This document shows, piece after piece, positions 33,421 to 47,605 of a stretch of DNA of 64,000 bases. Numbering within the stretch: the stretch's first letter is position 1; every line of letters begins with the position of its first letter. The DNA is from Phyto melanocephala (Eukaryota; Arthropoda; Insecta; Diptera; Rhinophoridae), in the NCBI GenBank assembly GCA_941918925.1, contig OW799236.1:104548562-104612561 (forward strand), in the 5' to 3' direction. The notes beneath the pieces were generated by a model. The model was not told where the DNA came from, did not search any database, and worked only from the letters and a program-made list of their open reading frames with translations. Made by a program: the position numbers and the translations under genes.

Positions 33421-36400
33421 ATGTCTTTTAATAAAATAATCATCGTTGATTTAAATGCTAAAATTTTGTATTTCGTTGTCTATTCTGCTGAGAGTCTCTC
33501 TATTACTAAATATCCAGGTGTTATTTCTATTATCTAAAAAAATTATATAAAAACCATAAAGTTGTTAAACCTTATGGTTTTTACTTTGGCACTAAAGAGA
33601 GTTTTGGCATATGCTGTTTAAAACATTTTCTTAATCACTACTATTCTATTCTATGTTGCTTGTAGCTTCATCTATCGCCAACTGACGGAAATTTTGTTAC
33701 GCTTATAAATCTCTAGACATCGACACAAAACAACTAAAAATATATCCAGTTAAAGCCTCCCTGACAAAATAATTAGATAATCATCTTAGATGTGATGTTG
33801 TTTTTTTTTTTAATTAATGAGATAAAGAAATTAGTAAAAGTATTTTTGACACTGAGCTCTAAGTCTTTGACGTCTAAGTATGCCTACGCATAAATATATA
33901 TCTTCTCAACTCATTAGAATTCTAATAGCAGACTTACTATTATACATTAAAATATTTGTGAGTATAATTATCATAATTTAACCTGCAAAAAACTGACGAA
34001 GTTAAAGGTGTCTTAGAGAAGGTACACTAATATTCAAAGAAACACACAAAATAAAAATACGACGAAGAATTTATTATCAAGGCATTCATCTGATGATTAC
34101 GATTCGGGTAAAATCACTAATAAATTAAACATTAGCGAAAAATTTAAAATTAAGGTTTAAAACAAATAAACTAATGAACTATACTTTGTTCTAGTAAGTT
34201 CAAAGATCGCGTGTATGGTAAAAAAAGTAGATATTTCATTAGTTGATAATGTTTGTTTACATGAACTACAAAAGATATTTTATCATAGTCTCGCGGCACA
34301 ACTGGCGTTAGCTTTATTCAAGAATAATAATTTGACATTGCCGACAGTTGATAAAAAAATAAATAAAAAATAATAAAATAAAAAAAGTGAATTAAAAAAT
34401 GGCTTTTTAAAACTTGTCCTGAAAATTCGTATATTTTTTTCCTCTTCGCAGACAAAATATATTTTTAATTTTAAACTTATAACTAAATTTACAGTGTGAA
34501 TATCTTCGGCTTTTCGTCATTTATTAAGAGTGAAGTTATGCAAAATTTAACCAATACTTTGATTTTCTGATAAAAATTATTCTCAACTTTAATACTCACC
34601 CAAATATATATTCCGTTTGTAATTTATACAAAAACAATTCTATTCAATAGCCAACATACTAAAGTGATGTTCTTGCCATTAAGTCTTTTTATGTTATAAA
34701 CAATATGATTATCATTTGGGCATATTTAACTGCTATGGTCATAATGTACCGTTAGTTAAACACAAGAAATTTTTTTTAATACAATAACAAATTTTATTCG
34801 ATAATATTTTACGACTTGGCTTTCTGACGCTTTTTTAAGAAGCCACTTATAATAAAAATACTAATTAGTATTCCAATAGTCATAAACAAATTTTATTATA
34901 CCTCATCCTATGACTTCGGTTACCTTCCCCTTTTCTTAAACGAATCAACAAACAAGACAACACTAACAAAACACATCATAAACAATAAGCAGAGAGAAAA
35001 CAAAATGCCATCTCAAGAGATTAACACCTGACACTCACACAAGTGTTTGCTTTTAAGTACTAATTATAAAGATCCTTAATGACGATGCGTAGTTTTATAA
35101 CAACAATGATAATGATGATTATTTCCTTTTTTACCGCTTTCTCTTTGTCATTCACAAAAAGTCAAGACATTGAAGTTTTGAAAGGAATATTTAAATTTAT
35201 AAATAAACAGCATATTTTTGAATAATTTCAACATTTTTAAGATGGTTGTAATTCTGACATTGAGTCTGTATTATATGAATACTAATATATAAAACATATA
35301 AGAATACAAAAAGGTGATATGTATTTTATGTGAAGGTTTATGGGACATTATTTTTCTTATGGGAAAAATAAATTAACTAGTGCAGTTAGTGTTCATTAAA
35401 TTATGCGTCAACAAACCTGTTTGAAAATTTTAATCGATCTAAGCAAATGTATTATTTAAAAGCATATTTAAATGCGGTTTGTTTCATTCAGGTTACCCGC
35501 CATAACAAAGAGCAAAAGGTCTAAGTTTTCTCAGCTTGATTAAATTAATTGGAATATAATTGCTAATTGAGTTGTATTAAAAATAAAATAATTTATTTGC
35601 ATTTGTTTCATCTTTAGTTTTCAGAAAAACCTATTGTTTCTCAAAATACTTATTTTATGTTAATGTAATAAAAACAAGTAGCATAAGTTTATAATTTTTT
35701 ATAAGAGGAATACAGAGTATTATAGAAATCATTAGGTAGTGTTCATTTTTTGAATTTTTTACTGTATCTTGCAAAAGGTTTTTCCTTAACCCCTACTGAA
35801 CTTGCGACAGGGTTAACTCTTAAACAAACTGCATAATGCCATTTGTATTCATTATACTCTATTCATTATAATCTTCGTGGATAGACAGACGTTTAAAAAC
35901 GTTAGTAAGTTATCAACATTTATTTAAAAAACCACTCATCGATTAGCGCAGCATTTACACATCTTTAGGTTTGTTATTAGGCACTAAACAAGTTTTTTAA
36001 TAAGAAATATTGTTGCTTATGAGGTGAGACCAGTAGGCAATACACTTTTTACACACTGATAAGTAGCAGCTTCAGACCAAAGTTTCTATAAAATTGGGCT
36101 AGAGTTGAAGATACGTTCAATAAAGTTTGCAACGACCACATGATCAAGAATTGTTTTAACACAATGTACATTAGAATCTAATCCTGGCTTTTTCTTTCAT
36201 ATTATTAAATATTCTTTATTTTATTAATAAATAAAATATTGTTCCAGGTGTGTGTGCAAATATGTATTACATTCATCCGGTAGAGATGTGGTTTTAAAAG
36301 GATTGTACTACGAGTGTTAAAGCGTTTCGATTTAATAAAACTAAAGTTTGTCGCTTAGTTAATTTCGCGGAATAATCCTGTCAATTGTTGTTCAAAATTA

Positions 36401-37627
36401 ATGCAATTAAATACATCTGGATTATTTATTAATATAAATTTACTCGGAAAAGATGCATTTCATCGAGAAAAGCTGCTATAGCCATATACCAAAGATCGTT
36501 TTTTAATGGTTTTATGGTAAACTTAATTAAAAAGCAGCTTGTTACGATTAATTTGTATGATTGTGGTCAAAACATATAATGGTTGCAAAATAACATTATT
36601 ATGTTAAATTTAAGTAAAATAAAATAATCATATTATCACAGCAAATTAAATCAAACATTAATTTCTAAACCAAATTATTGTCGTTGGCTATTAGTTAGTC
36701 AATAAGCAATTTTTGTTATAGATAATATTAAATGATAATTATGATCATGTCGTAACAATGGTTTTTCTTTTTGTGTAGATATTGAACTTTCGAATAAAAA
36801 AGTTTTTGATTAAAATTTAAAATTTTTTGGATTTAATTTATATTTTTAAATTCTTTTGGCTTAAAAAGCTTTCAATGAAACTAGATAACACTAGAATTTT
36901 AAAATTTAATAAAACAATAAGTGGCCATGACGAATTCTAGGTATCACACACCAGCAAGTAAATATTTGAAAATTTCAAAAATTACCTCATAATATTATGC
37001 CTTAGCCTAATCTAAAGTTGTAGTGTTGCTAACTAAATGTTGTGCGATAAAGAAAATATGTAGTACCTCATGTTGTTCAAACGTCATATTGAATTGGAAG
37101 TGTTACATGAGTAATGTTTTTTATTAGTCAAGCTCTTTATTTATATATCCACACTGAAAATTTTGAAAACGCCACCATATTGTTTCATCTCAGATTTGTT
37201 GTTTTCTTAGGGTGCCTGTATTTAGGTAGCCAAATACTTTAAGTTTATCGGGTACTAAAAATTAAATTTCCAGTTGACTTGAATTTTGGAAAAAATTCAT
37301 TTTTCTTTTTTTTTATTTCTAAATTTATTGTATCAGGCTATAGCTTCATAAATATTATTGCTCAGGATATGCTTTCAAATAAAAAATTAAATACTTTAAA
37401 AATTAAAAATTGTTGTTTTGGGCCATTGAAAAAGTTTTTTTTAAGTGTTTTATTTTATGTTAAATTCTCAATTGGTTTCTGACATTTTCATTTTTTTAAA
37501 CTTATGAAATTTTTAAATCATATAAAATGTTGATGCTGTAACATAAGAATCACTAAAGTGCCTATAGACCAGCTTAAACTCAACAGTGAAATAAATTTCG
37601 TTTGTAAATTTTACAAAAAAAAATAGT
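33421..37627. other. AT-rich non-coding stretch
   Basis: Nothing with coding or repeat-end character was recognised. A small inverted repeat AAAAACCATAA / TTATGGTTTTT lies at about 33551-33583. The frame at 37279-37482 is AT-driven. Confidence 0.5.
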
Positions 37628-38050
37628 TGTTGGTTGGTTGGTTAACGTGGTAGTTTACTGCACGCAAACAGTCAAGTGGAGTCTTTATAACACCATTTTG
37701 ATAGGACTACAATACTCGTCAGTTCCAATGTATCCCAGAAAAAATGCAAGAGTAGGGGTACTAGATCCACCCCATGGCCGTGAGATATCTCAGTAAATAA
37801 TTCAGTCCAACTTCAGATATCGCAGAGAGAACATCCAGTACATGTTCACCCAGAAGTCTGTGTCTCTTAGCCGCCAGTGCAGGACATTCGTTGGTTGGTC
37901 GTTCGATGGAAGTTCGATTTGACTTGCATGTATGCCTAATATCCAGTGACCCGTCTATACCGCCAGCAACCTCGATATGTCCCTCCGACTTCGACTAGTA
38001 AGTTGTACGCCTTATAATAAATAAGGCCACGTAAGCCCTGCCACCTTACA
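37628..38050 (-). pseudogene. Non-LTR retrotransposon ORF2 C-terminus (RNase H-bearing type) and 3' end
   Basis: On the minus strand the segment near 37955-37900 reads TGYWILGIHASQIELPSND, the motif that follows the RNase H domain in R1/I/LOA-type elements. After a frameshift it reads CPALAAKRHRLLGEHVLDVL and RYLTAMGWI and stops at 37763-37761, the usual end of such proteins. The 3' region runs about 130 bp to repeated AACC units (plus strand GGTTGGTTGGTTAACG at 37630-37646). It is clearly more GC-rich than its surroundings, suggesting a younger insertion. Everything upstream is missing, so this is a 5'-truncated copy. The clade is not certain. Confidence 0.7.
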
Positions 38051-40246
38051 TGTACTCAGCCCATGCCATCGGTTATCGCACAAGAAAGTTGTATTTTTGT
38101 GTTTATATCTCAGTCAGTTTTAAATCGATTTTGCACTATTATCTGGGTTTTTTTCCAACAAAAAATAATACTAACCGTCTCTGGTATTTATTTTAAGATA
38201 CAAATTGTTAATTTTTGTGCTACAAAAAAACATTTTTTGCAGGTCGTAAACTGATTCTAATAATTTTTTTAGTCAATTTTTCCAAAATATTTCTGAAACT
38301 TCAGTACTACTTATTTTAAAAAGTTGACTTAATCAGTAACGCAGACTGACACTACTTAAGGCATTTCTCTTCTTTTTAATGTTTCAGTAAATATTCATCA
38401 ATTTATTTCTGATTAAGAAATCATATACTTTGGGGATCGCCACTAAATATTGTAAAATAGACAAATAGAATTACTAAACTACATATGTACGTATACCGCC
38501 GATCATACAGGTAAAGTTTATAAACAAAACTTTAAGGAGGAATTCAAACCATCAAACAAGATTATATGAAAGTTAAGTAAAATTGTATATTAGTCCTAGT
38601 TATACACACAATGTTTATAAACATCTTTCAATATACATACAATAATACATATCTACATAGTATGTAGGTTAATCTTAATATTCTTGTGCAACATAACATG
38701 TTACTAACCTCCTACTATATGAGTTATTTGTGGAACTATAACAGCATCCACATTTTATAATTCTTCCCCTCATATCATAACTTTAAAGGATTTTTTCTCA
38801 CACACTCCTTTCAGATGCCGCAAACAGCACAGCTGTTTTGTAGAACACAAATGTTATTTTCAAAACAGAATAAAGGAATCCAAATGTAACATACACTTGC
38901 TGTGCATAATGTACGAAGACAATAGAACAAGGGAAATTATATTACGATTATAGACGGCGACTGACAGCCAGACAAATGATGTTGCAAATGTTTTTTAACA
39001 ACTGTTAGTACTTAACGGTATCTCAATGCGTAAGCAACAACTGAAACGGAATAACGGAAGTTTTTTGAAGAATATACCATGACAAAGAATGTGTTTGTGT
39101 TGAAAGTTGTTGGTGTTTTTTTATTGAAAAATGGGTGTGATTTGAATTGTATAAAAACATAAAAATACATGTTTAAGAATTAAAAAAAAAAAATTTTAAA
39201 TAAAAAAAAAATAAATAAATAAAAATATATAACAGTGCTTTGAAGTTTGTTAACATAAAAGCCTTGAGAAAACAACTTGTAAATAAGATGTGTATGATTG
39301 ATGAAACACTTGTTCTGTGTTTGTGTTCTTTTTTTTATAACAACATGCCGGTCATTTAATCATAAATCATTTAAAAAATAAATAAAAGATAATAAATGCA
39401 TGTGTATGTGTATAAGTGCAATGGCGAAAGTGTTTTGAGTACAATATTGTCATATACAAGGAATACAATTATTATTATATTTGAAGCAATTGTAACATGC
39501 TGTTGAAAATTATACAATATAACCAATCCAATGTACGTGTTTTCTATGGAAGTATTTTTATATTATCTCTTAATACATTTATATTTTACTATTCGACAAA
39601 TTTGTTTAACTATTAAATGACTCACATAAATATTCAAAAATAAAAGGCATGTTACTTGTGAATTATCTGAAGTTGGATTTACTTTATTTATACTTTTTTA
39701 TGGTTAAGGCTGATTTCCAAATATGATTTCTATTACAAACAAATAAATGTTTTTTTACGAACTAAAATTTTTAATTAAAATTATTAATTTTCTATAAGGG
39801 GATTTGTCCAACTGCACTTAAAACACTTGAAAATAATTTAAATAGCAAGCAGAACCAGCCTTAAAAACACTAACAAATAGCTTGTCACTAAGGGACTATT
39901 TTTGAACATTTTAGATGTAAGACAAACTTTTGATGATAAGTATAAACAAATTAGCCTCTAACATTAAGAATAATACCCAGCAAGAACCTTTATAATTTTT
40001 ATTATTTTTTTACTTATTTGAGTCAATGGATTCGAAAATCTTACAGACTTTTGAAAAGTTCATATCAGCTACATAATTTTACTTAGTAAAAATAATATTA
40101 TTTTAGACTTTTCAATATTATCGTTTAAATATTTATCGATATATTGATAAACTTTATTCAACTCTGTACAAGTTCTTAAAAACTCATAAGAGTTTTTATA
40201 TTTTGTACCAAAGTGGATACATTAACGTGTAGAAAGAGATGGTACT
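38051..40246. other. AT-rich non-coding stretch with repeat fragments
   Basis: At 38095-38180 the words TTTATATCTCAGTCAGTTTT and ACCGATT-like neighbours match the repeat fragments at 10350 and 48785. At 39974-39985 ACCCAGCAAGAACC resembles one end of the CCCAGC MITE family, without a partner end. No gene was recognised. Confidence 0.4.
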
Positions 40247-41045
40247 TTAAAAGTGATATTTTGCGATCAACAAATTAAAGCATTCATCTAATTTTATTAA
40301 ATTAAAAACAAACTTAACATTTAGCAACGTTTTTCGACTTTTTAACTTAGGCAGTTGTATAAGAGCAAATCTACTAGTAAAACGCGGCAGGCTTAACGAA
40401 TTCCACTGAAAGCCCCGAAGGCACAATAATAGTTTTAACACAAATACAGTTGTTTCACTAATTCCATTCCATTGTTCTAAACATGTTACGTTAGATTCCA
40501 ATTATTGTACCGTACTCCAGGATAGGACTAACCCGAGAAGCAAACCATTATGTTTTTTATATATGGGCCAGTAAACTTCTTTGTCCGCCGTTTTATAAAT
40601 CCAAGTACTATATAAGCTTTGTAAAAGTAACAGATGTAAATATTTTAAATAAAAATAAATTTTGGATCTAATAAAATTCCAAGAACGAAGACGGTCTGTC
40701 TGTCTGCAATATATTATTGTATTCGCTCTATTCTGGATTTAGCACGAAGATTATAAATAAAGAATATTTTTACATCATCAGCATACATTAGAACAACAAA
40801 CATTTAAACATAATAAGCAGAATACTAGTAACAAGATGACTTTCCTGCGGAATATCAAAAACAACAACAAAAACAACATTGGCTATTGAACTTTTATTGT
40901 TTAAAAGACACTTTTGAGTTTTATTCGTCAAATACTGATGTATCCACTTGAGACAGTTTTCCGCAAATTCCATCAGATCAAGTTTTTTCATTAAAAATAT
41001 GTAGTCGACCTTATTAAAAACTTTTGTTTAGCAAAAGCACGATTA
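40247..41045 (-). pseudogene. Jockey-like non-LTR reverse transcriptase relic
   Basis: On the minus strand, 40991-40788 reads KKLDLMEFAENCLKWI, YLTNKTQKCLLNN and PQESHLV, the palm and PQGS region of Jockey-type reverse transcriptase. It is followed by LMYADDVKIFF at about 40790-40760 with the catalytic YADD intact (40785-40774). After a shortened, shifted thumb, 40501-40247 gives EQWNGIS, GFQWNSLSLPRFTSRFALIQ and LKSRKTLLNVKFVFNL. The upstream frame is lost beyond about 41045. It has the same general type as the relic at 20850-22200 but is a different lineage, and the PQGS Gly is changed to Glu. Confidence 0.75.
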
Positions 41046-41512
41046 GCTATGATAGTAAAGTTCAATAGAATAGTAACAGTGGAACAACCCAGTCTACCCA
41101 GTATTACTTTAAGCCTTTTTTCAAGTAGAAAATTATCAAATTATTCTATAAAAAATTTTATTTTATTTTGAGTTTGTATTCTATTTTTGATCAAATTCGT
41201 ATTACCAAAAAAAAAAAAGGCTTTGGAAAAAAGGTAGTAACGCAAAAAATAGTTTTTTTGCAATAATTGAGTTGACTTACAGAACAAATTAAGAAAATAG
41301 TTAAGTATATTTATGAAATATTTTCACCATTATGTTACTGGGTTTTTTTTAAATTTACTTAAAATGCAATGAAAAACAGTTCTTGTCCTCAACAAAAAAT
41401 TTTAAAATTTCGAGCTAAAACACTATTGTTGATAAAGTGTGATATAATAAACTGGTGGGACAATCAAAAGTCATATTTTTCTCGACCTAGGCACAAAGAA
41501 ATTTTACTATAG
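41046..41512. other. AT-rich non-coding stretch
   Basis: Nothing recognised between the non-LTR relic and the HINE 3' end. Confidence 0.4.
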
Positions 41513-42075
41513 ACAAGTAAAAGTGCTATATTCGGCCGTGCTGAATCTTATGTACTCTTCGCAATGTGTAGTCATGCAATAACAATTGTTTGACTTAGCA
41601 TTCATCTCATATGAATTACGTACATACATATAAAAAACATGCACACATATATAAAAACATCCCATTGCAAAATTTTAAATAGAGCTTAAATTATAATTGA
41701 GTTTCTTGGCTTAGCTGGGATTAGAGCCACGTTCACTCCAACCATTATACCACGATTGTATGTATGAGCTGTATGTTGTTGTTGTGAAAAAAACGAGGTG
41801 GTCGTGGTTTTTTCCTCATATTACAGTTGTTTATGTACCGATTTTTTTGATTTTCAACACCAGTCTGCTTCCAAATATTTCTGGTATTTAAATATCTCAC
41901 GCGGGTCGAAGCGATGTCGAGGGACTTCAAAAAGTTGATATCAAAAATCAGACGGAGAGACAGACAAACTGACATAGCTTAATCGACTCCCCTATTCATA
42001 AGCTTTTAGAAAATATATACTCCATGGGGTCGGAAATGAAAATTATTGAAATTTTACACGGAATGGGAAACCATT
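41513..42075 (-). mobile_element. Old HINE copy (short type)
   Basis: Minus-strand order: ACGGAATG-like 5' region and GACCCCATGGAGTATATATT at about 42035-42015, AAGCTTATGAATAGGGGAGT at about 42003-41984, and a degraded GTCTGTCTCTCCGTC stretch. Then comes a shared internal part (TGTACCG... AACACCAGTCTGC) and the 3' hairpin 41546-41530 followed by CACTTTTACTTGT. It is the same subfamily as the copy at 52744-53523, with which it shares AAGCTTATGAATAG and TTTTACTTGT. The TATACCC hairpin at the 5' end is eroded. Confidence 0.65.
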
Positions 42076-44304
42076 TTACACTTTGGAAGAAAGTCTTTAA
42101 AAGTTATCAATTTCATATAGCGTCCTATTTTGCAAAATGTCAATCATAAGCCGGCTAATAAAAATAAAAATTAATGCTGTTTTACCTTTAAAAGTCAAAG
42201 TAGTCGGTAGTTTAAACCTAAAATTTAAAATGACCATCCTATATACAGGAGAACGTCTTTTTAGTCAACTTATATAAAAGTGAACTTTTCTAGTTCCAAT
42301 TATATTGTATTTTAATCTTCTTGTAGTAATATTCCATACATTTAATTTCGTTTATACTCCTCCATTTAATGAATTATTTTAAACAATTTTCTGTTACACA
42401 TTATAAAGTAGTGTAAATGTACATACATAGAAAATAATAAATCGTACACATGTAACGATAGTCTTGTTGATTTCTTGTTACGCATTTTAAGCTCATTTTA
42501 CACAATCGATTTGTATATCCCATTTGAAAGGAATTTTACTGCAGATGTGCATAATCTCAATCATATTAAAGCTGGTTGAGTAGTTTTGGAGCTATAAGCG
42601 ACTAAACTTGCTACTAAGTAACATATGCAAACTAAATGTGCGTAACAAAATCAAAAATAAACAAGGTAATGCAAGTACAGTGCTATAAAAAAGTAAGCTC
42701 CTAGTTTTTATCAAAATTCAGTCACAAAAAATTGTTTTGGGTTTTAAAATGTAATATAATGAAGTTCGCACTGAATTTGCAACTTTTACTTAAACGAAAT
42801 ACAAGGAATTTTTTCGGGTATAAAAAACTAATAAAAAATTAGTAAACACTGAATTTATTTATTTTTTTTACTTGTTAAAATGGAAAATTTGCACAAATTT
42901 TGCAGTTTTCAATTTGACGTTTTAAAAATGAAATATTTTCTAATATCATCATCATTTTTTTACGCAACATAACCGCTAAGTATTTATGTGCACTCGTCAA
43001 TGTCTCATGGACGGTGGGGTTATAAATAATTGTTTGATAAAATTTATATTTAAGATACAATAGTAAAAGCAATGTTTCTTAAAAAGGTCAGCAGTATATA
43101 AATAATGGGATTTCTAAAAGATGCAAAGAAAAACAAAACTTTAAAGTCCCATAAATAAACGATTTTACAGCATTTAGCTGTAAGCTGTAAATTGTACTAA
43201 AATGGTTTTGTTAACGATAAAAAAGAGAAGGGTGTATTCCAAACTAAAATACCCCTTTTTAAAAAAGATTTTAATTTAAAAAGCTACAAAATATTTGTTA
43301 TGAAGTTTTTCAAAATAGATTGTTTCTTTGTTGAGTTATTAAAGGCAAGTTATAAATTTATCAAAAGACAGCCTAGCAATTTTTAGGTAATAGGTAAATA
43401 CAAATATTTTTCTTTTTTTATTGCTTTAATTTTAATGTATATTTATACAAAAATAAATAAAGAAATAAGAAAAACAAAGTTTCTAGTAAAGTCGAGTTTA
43501 CATCCTTTCCCTTTCTCACAAATAAACAGAAGAAGAAAATTAACTTAATGAAAACACACAATTATTCAAATAATAAATACGATGTAATTAAGTGTATGTA
43601 TATTGAAAAACACACTCCTTACAAAATCAATAATATTCAAAAAGCACTTCACATACAAACATATACATATAATTTTGGTTATATACGGAGCTAATGTTAA
43701 AACATTTGCACGCACTTTCTATATACTCGAAACGTTAATTTCAGTTTTGCGCAAATTGTTATAAGCTCAATGAAAAAAAAAATATTTTTGAGTCATGCCT
43801 AACAAACAACCTTCAAGGCAATTACCCACGCTATCTTAACGTTTGATTACAGCTTATCGTAACGACATATTAATGGTTTTCATACCAAAATTGTTTAGGT
43901 TAATAATAAAGAAAATCGGATTTTTTTAAACACTTGTTTTTAATGGCGCGTAAAGTACATTGACATTTTGCAATATTTAATAAAATTGTTTTTTTAATAA
44001 TTGAAAAAAAAATGAGTTTACAGTTAAATCTGTAAGGTAAATTGGTTGTTTACAAAAACTTGTTATGGTACACGCAATAAAGTACAATATTTGCAGACTT
44101 CTTCTCTTATGCTGCTTATCACAGTCAAGTTTAGTTAAAAGGAAGAAGAAATATTTTTAAGCACAATAAATAAAATCACATTTCTGATTTCTTTTTTTTT
44201 GTTACGATAAAGTTTTTTACTTAAACATCAATTGAATATTTGTTTTACCAAAGTACTTTTTTTATTTTTTAGCTTCTTGTTAATTTTATGTGCAAAGTGA
44301 TAAA
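42076..44304. other. AT-rich non-coding stretch
   Basis: A short TTTAAAATGACCATCCTATA at 42225-42244 looks like a decayed mariner-type end of the AACCACCC family. The minus frame at 42875-43072 is open but lacks an acceptor and any known motif. Otherwise nothing was recognised. Confidence 0.4.
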
Positions 44305-46992
44305 AAACAAGTAAGAGTACTATATTCGGCTGTGCCGAATCTTTTATACCCACCACCAATTTTGTGTACATTTAAAGCACAATATTTATTATTTTGTTAA
44401 TCGCTATAGAATAATCTCTTTATAATAAAATATGTATCACTTTTTTTGTAGAGGGTGGTTAAATTTTAAGGGCCCATGTTGAAGGTGAACCACATCTAAA
44501 CTTCAACTTTTTTCTTGTATTTCATTTGACATTCTCAATCTCAGACTAACTCAATTTGAACCGTGGAAAGATACGCAATCGAGCAACGCTTTTAAATATT
44601 AAAGATTTTTATAAAAATGGGCGTTCAAATCAAAATGCATTTTGTGCACTTCGTGATTCTTTTGGTCAACAAGATCGTTCGAATTCGTCCACAATCGTGA
44701 GAATTGTAAAAAATATTTAAATGTCTGCAAAGCAGGTCTGTATGAAATGTGAAAACATCTGTGAATGCCATCTTAGTTCGTTGAATGGGAAACATTGCTG
44801 TTTTTCACGATACGTGGCAAAAGAGCAAGCAACCTCGACTCATCATCGTGCCCAACAATCGAGCATCAACAGTGTCATTGAAAATTTGGACTATCGGATC
44901 GTGGTGTGTTGCCTAGGTTGGGGGGCCATTTGGCGGATATTTTGTTCCATACATAATTGAAGCATACAAATATTATCATTATAAAAATAAATGATAATAA
45001 TTTCATAATAATTTTATTCAAAATCAACATAGTCCCTTAAAATTAAACCACCCATTATAACTTCGATATGCTAGTAAAATGTTTTCGAAAATTTAGTCTT
45101 TTAATGAAAGTGGCCGTTAAAATACGCGTGTCAATAAAGTTTCTGCTAATAAACATAACTTAGATATTTCAATATATATTTAGTATTCCAAAATCTTTAT
45201 TCATAGAGAATTTACATGAATTTAAGAGGAAGAAAGTGAATTTAAGGTAAATTTTAATGGTCACAGGGTGATTTAAAATATACATTCTCTGCATTTTTCT
45301 AAAACGGGAAATTTATTAGTAAGATTTTGATTTTTAAACTTCTATAACATTTTGCTTTTCAAAGATTTTCAAACGAAATAAGTTTTGTATAATTTTAAAA
45401 TTTGTTAGCCATTAGTACATGAAAATAATTTGTTTATAATGTTTAGAGATAATTTATTTTTAATTAGGTCAAAAATTTCCTAAATTCCCATTTTTAATAG
45501 AGCATAACTTCAGGAGAACATAAGCATAAGTTGTTAGCATGCCATCTAGTAGTTGCTAGTAGAGTCATCTATCTTATCATCTTTATCTTATATTTGGCTA
45601 CAGTACAATAAGTTGCGCAGTGTAAGATGAATAAATGCTAATATATATGACTAATATATTTTTATAAAAATTTAAGGAAAAAAGTGTGCGTGGCACATCT
45701 ATTTTCCGTTAAAACGGACTTTGACCAAGAAACCATGTTTGCAAAATTTCAGAATCGTACATATAGTTTTGTCAGTTTTATTATGTTTTAAATTTGAAAT
45801 ATACACTCCTAATTCATAGATTTAAGCGATTTTCAGGGAAAAATATTCTTTTGACTCGATAAATATACATTCGAAGTTTCATGACTACGTTTATGCGTCT
45901 GGACACAATTCAAAACTGAACGTGGGCGTTATAGTAGGCGTGTCAAAGTTGTTTTTGCTAATGAGTACAACTTAGGTGTTTCAATATAGTCCTTTATTAT
46001 TCCAAAATCTTTATTAATAGAGAAATTATATGAATTTTAGGTAAAACGTTATATGGGAGGTGGGCGTAAAAGTGGGCGTGGAACCTTAATTTTTTGGCAT
46101 AGTAATGAGATTGCATAGGGGGATAAACGTAGCAAAATTTATCATCAAACCTCTAATTTTAGCGGTTTTATGAGCTTTTTAATTTCATTAACGGTAGATA
46201 ACGTGAAAAGTGGGCGTTATAGTAGGCGTGTCAAAGTTATTTTTGCGAATGAGTACAGCTGAGGTGTTTCATTATAGGCCTTTATTATTCCAAAATCTTT
46301 ATTAGTAGAGAAATTATATGAATTTTAGTTAAAACGTTATATGGGAGGTGGGCGTAAAAGTGGGCGTGGCACATTGATTTGCCGTTACAAAAAAACGTGT
46401 CACCAAAAAGCAAAGTGTGCAAAATTTCAGAGTCGTACATCCAATTTTGTTGCTTTTATGACGTTTTTGTTTTTAAATATACCGAAAAATACACTGTGCG
46501 GTATAAATTTTCGTACATTTTGATCGATAACTCCTCTCCTAATGCATAGATTGAGACAATTTTCGGGGGAAAATATTGTCTTTACCCAAGAAATATATAT
46601 TCGAAGTTTCATGAGTCTACATTAAGGCGTTTGGACACAATTCCATTTTATTCGATGTTCGAAGGACACGGTTTTTTCGACCTACTCTTGCTTTTCGAGC
46701 TATAACTCTCTTCCTAATATTCCGATTTAGCCCATTTTCAATACCAAACAAACCTTGTCTATAAGAAAGATTCTGGCAAAATTTGAGCCCCCTAGCTTTT
46801 TCGGTGCGACCTCTATCGTGCTTTCAACAGACGGACAGACGGACAGACGGACGGACATAGCTAGATCGTCATAAAATCAAACCACGATTCAGAATATATA
46901 TACTTTATGGGGTCTAAAATGGATATTTCGATGTGTTACAAACGGAATGACAAAATGAATATACCCCCACCATATTTTTGGTGGCGGGTATA
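44305..46992 (-). mobile_element. HINE (INE-1-like Helentron), copy C
   Basis: Minus-strand 5' end at 46992 (TATACCCGCCACC hairpin), three GTCCGTCT units, then conserved body, CACGCC-rich repeats, the nested mariner-type element and the 3' hairpin at 44323-44339 with CTTACTTGTTT ending at 44305. Unlike copies A and B there is only one 5' module. A ~285-bp internal repeat is visible: GGGAGGTGGGCGTAAAAGTG occurs at about 46052 and again at 46343, with the same flanking words. The closest relative is copy D at 60988-63700 in opposite orientation; the 60-codon frames at 46341-46523 and 61449-61631 agree at 56 residues. Confidence 0.85.
44451..45055 (+). mobile_element. mariner-type nonautonomous element nested in HINE C
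   Basis: Bounded by TA and by GAGGGTGGTTAAATTTTAA / TTAAAATTAAACCACCCAT. At 605 bp it keeps more of the transposase N-terminus than copies A and B. From about 44563 the translation, with frame changes, includes VERYAIEQR and NQNAFCALRDSFGQQDR, then 44721-44960 with KQVCMKCENICEC and STHHRAQQSSINSVIE. These are the paired helix-turn-helix region of the DUF4817-type mariners. The catalytic domain is entirely absent. The element lacks the GGCCGAATTACGG MITE found in A and B. Confidence 0.75.
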
Positions 46993-47605
46993 ATTAAAAG
47001 CCAAAAGAATAGCACTTGTTTGCACCACTATACATATAACTGGAGGATAATGTGCGAAAATTTTAAACAACAATATAATATTTTTTTATATGTAATTTTT
47101 TTTACAAGAATTTACTTTGCGTTAAAAAAATTAAATTTTTTTTTTTTCTACTGACTGGACAAAAATATAATAAAAAATTTTATTACAAAAAAGTGATTCT
47201 TGAATCTCTTAATAAGTGCTTAATTGCGTTCAAGAGCACTTCTAGATGAATGACTTTTTTATGCGGTGTTCTAAACGTAGCTTGTTGAGTTAAGGGACCT
47301 TCCATTTTTTCACTCCTAAAATATATATACTCAATTCACAGGATTTCCTATATATTGTACGTCGTAGTAGCTGTACACATTATAAACACAAAAAACACAG
47401 TAATAAAAATTTTTCCTTCGTTTATAGAATGTAGTATAAATACATCATAGCGGGAAAACAATGTACTATCCCAGGAGGAGTGTATTTCTTACAACCTACG
47501 ACTCCTATGACAGGTTGTTAATTAAGCAATAGTTTGTTGTCCTTTCGAATGTGAACAATATATGCGTTTCCATGAATGCAATACGTTGTGGGAATTATAT
47601 TTTAT
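46993..47605. other. AT-rich non-coding stretch
   Basis: No feature recognised. Confidence 0.4.

Noticed and set aside
42875..43072. A minus-strand 65-codon exon
   Set aside because: Part of the translation looks protein-like, but there is no acceptor, donor or known motif.
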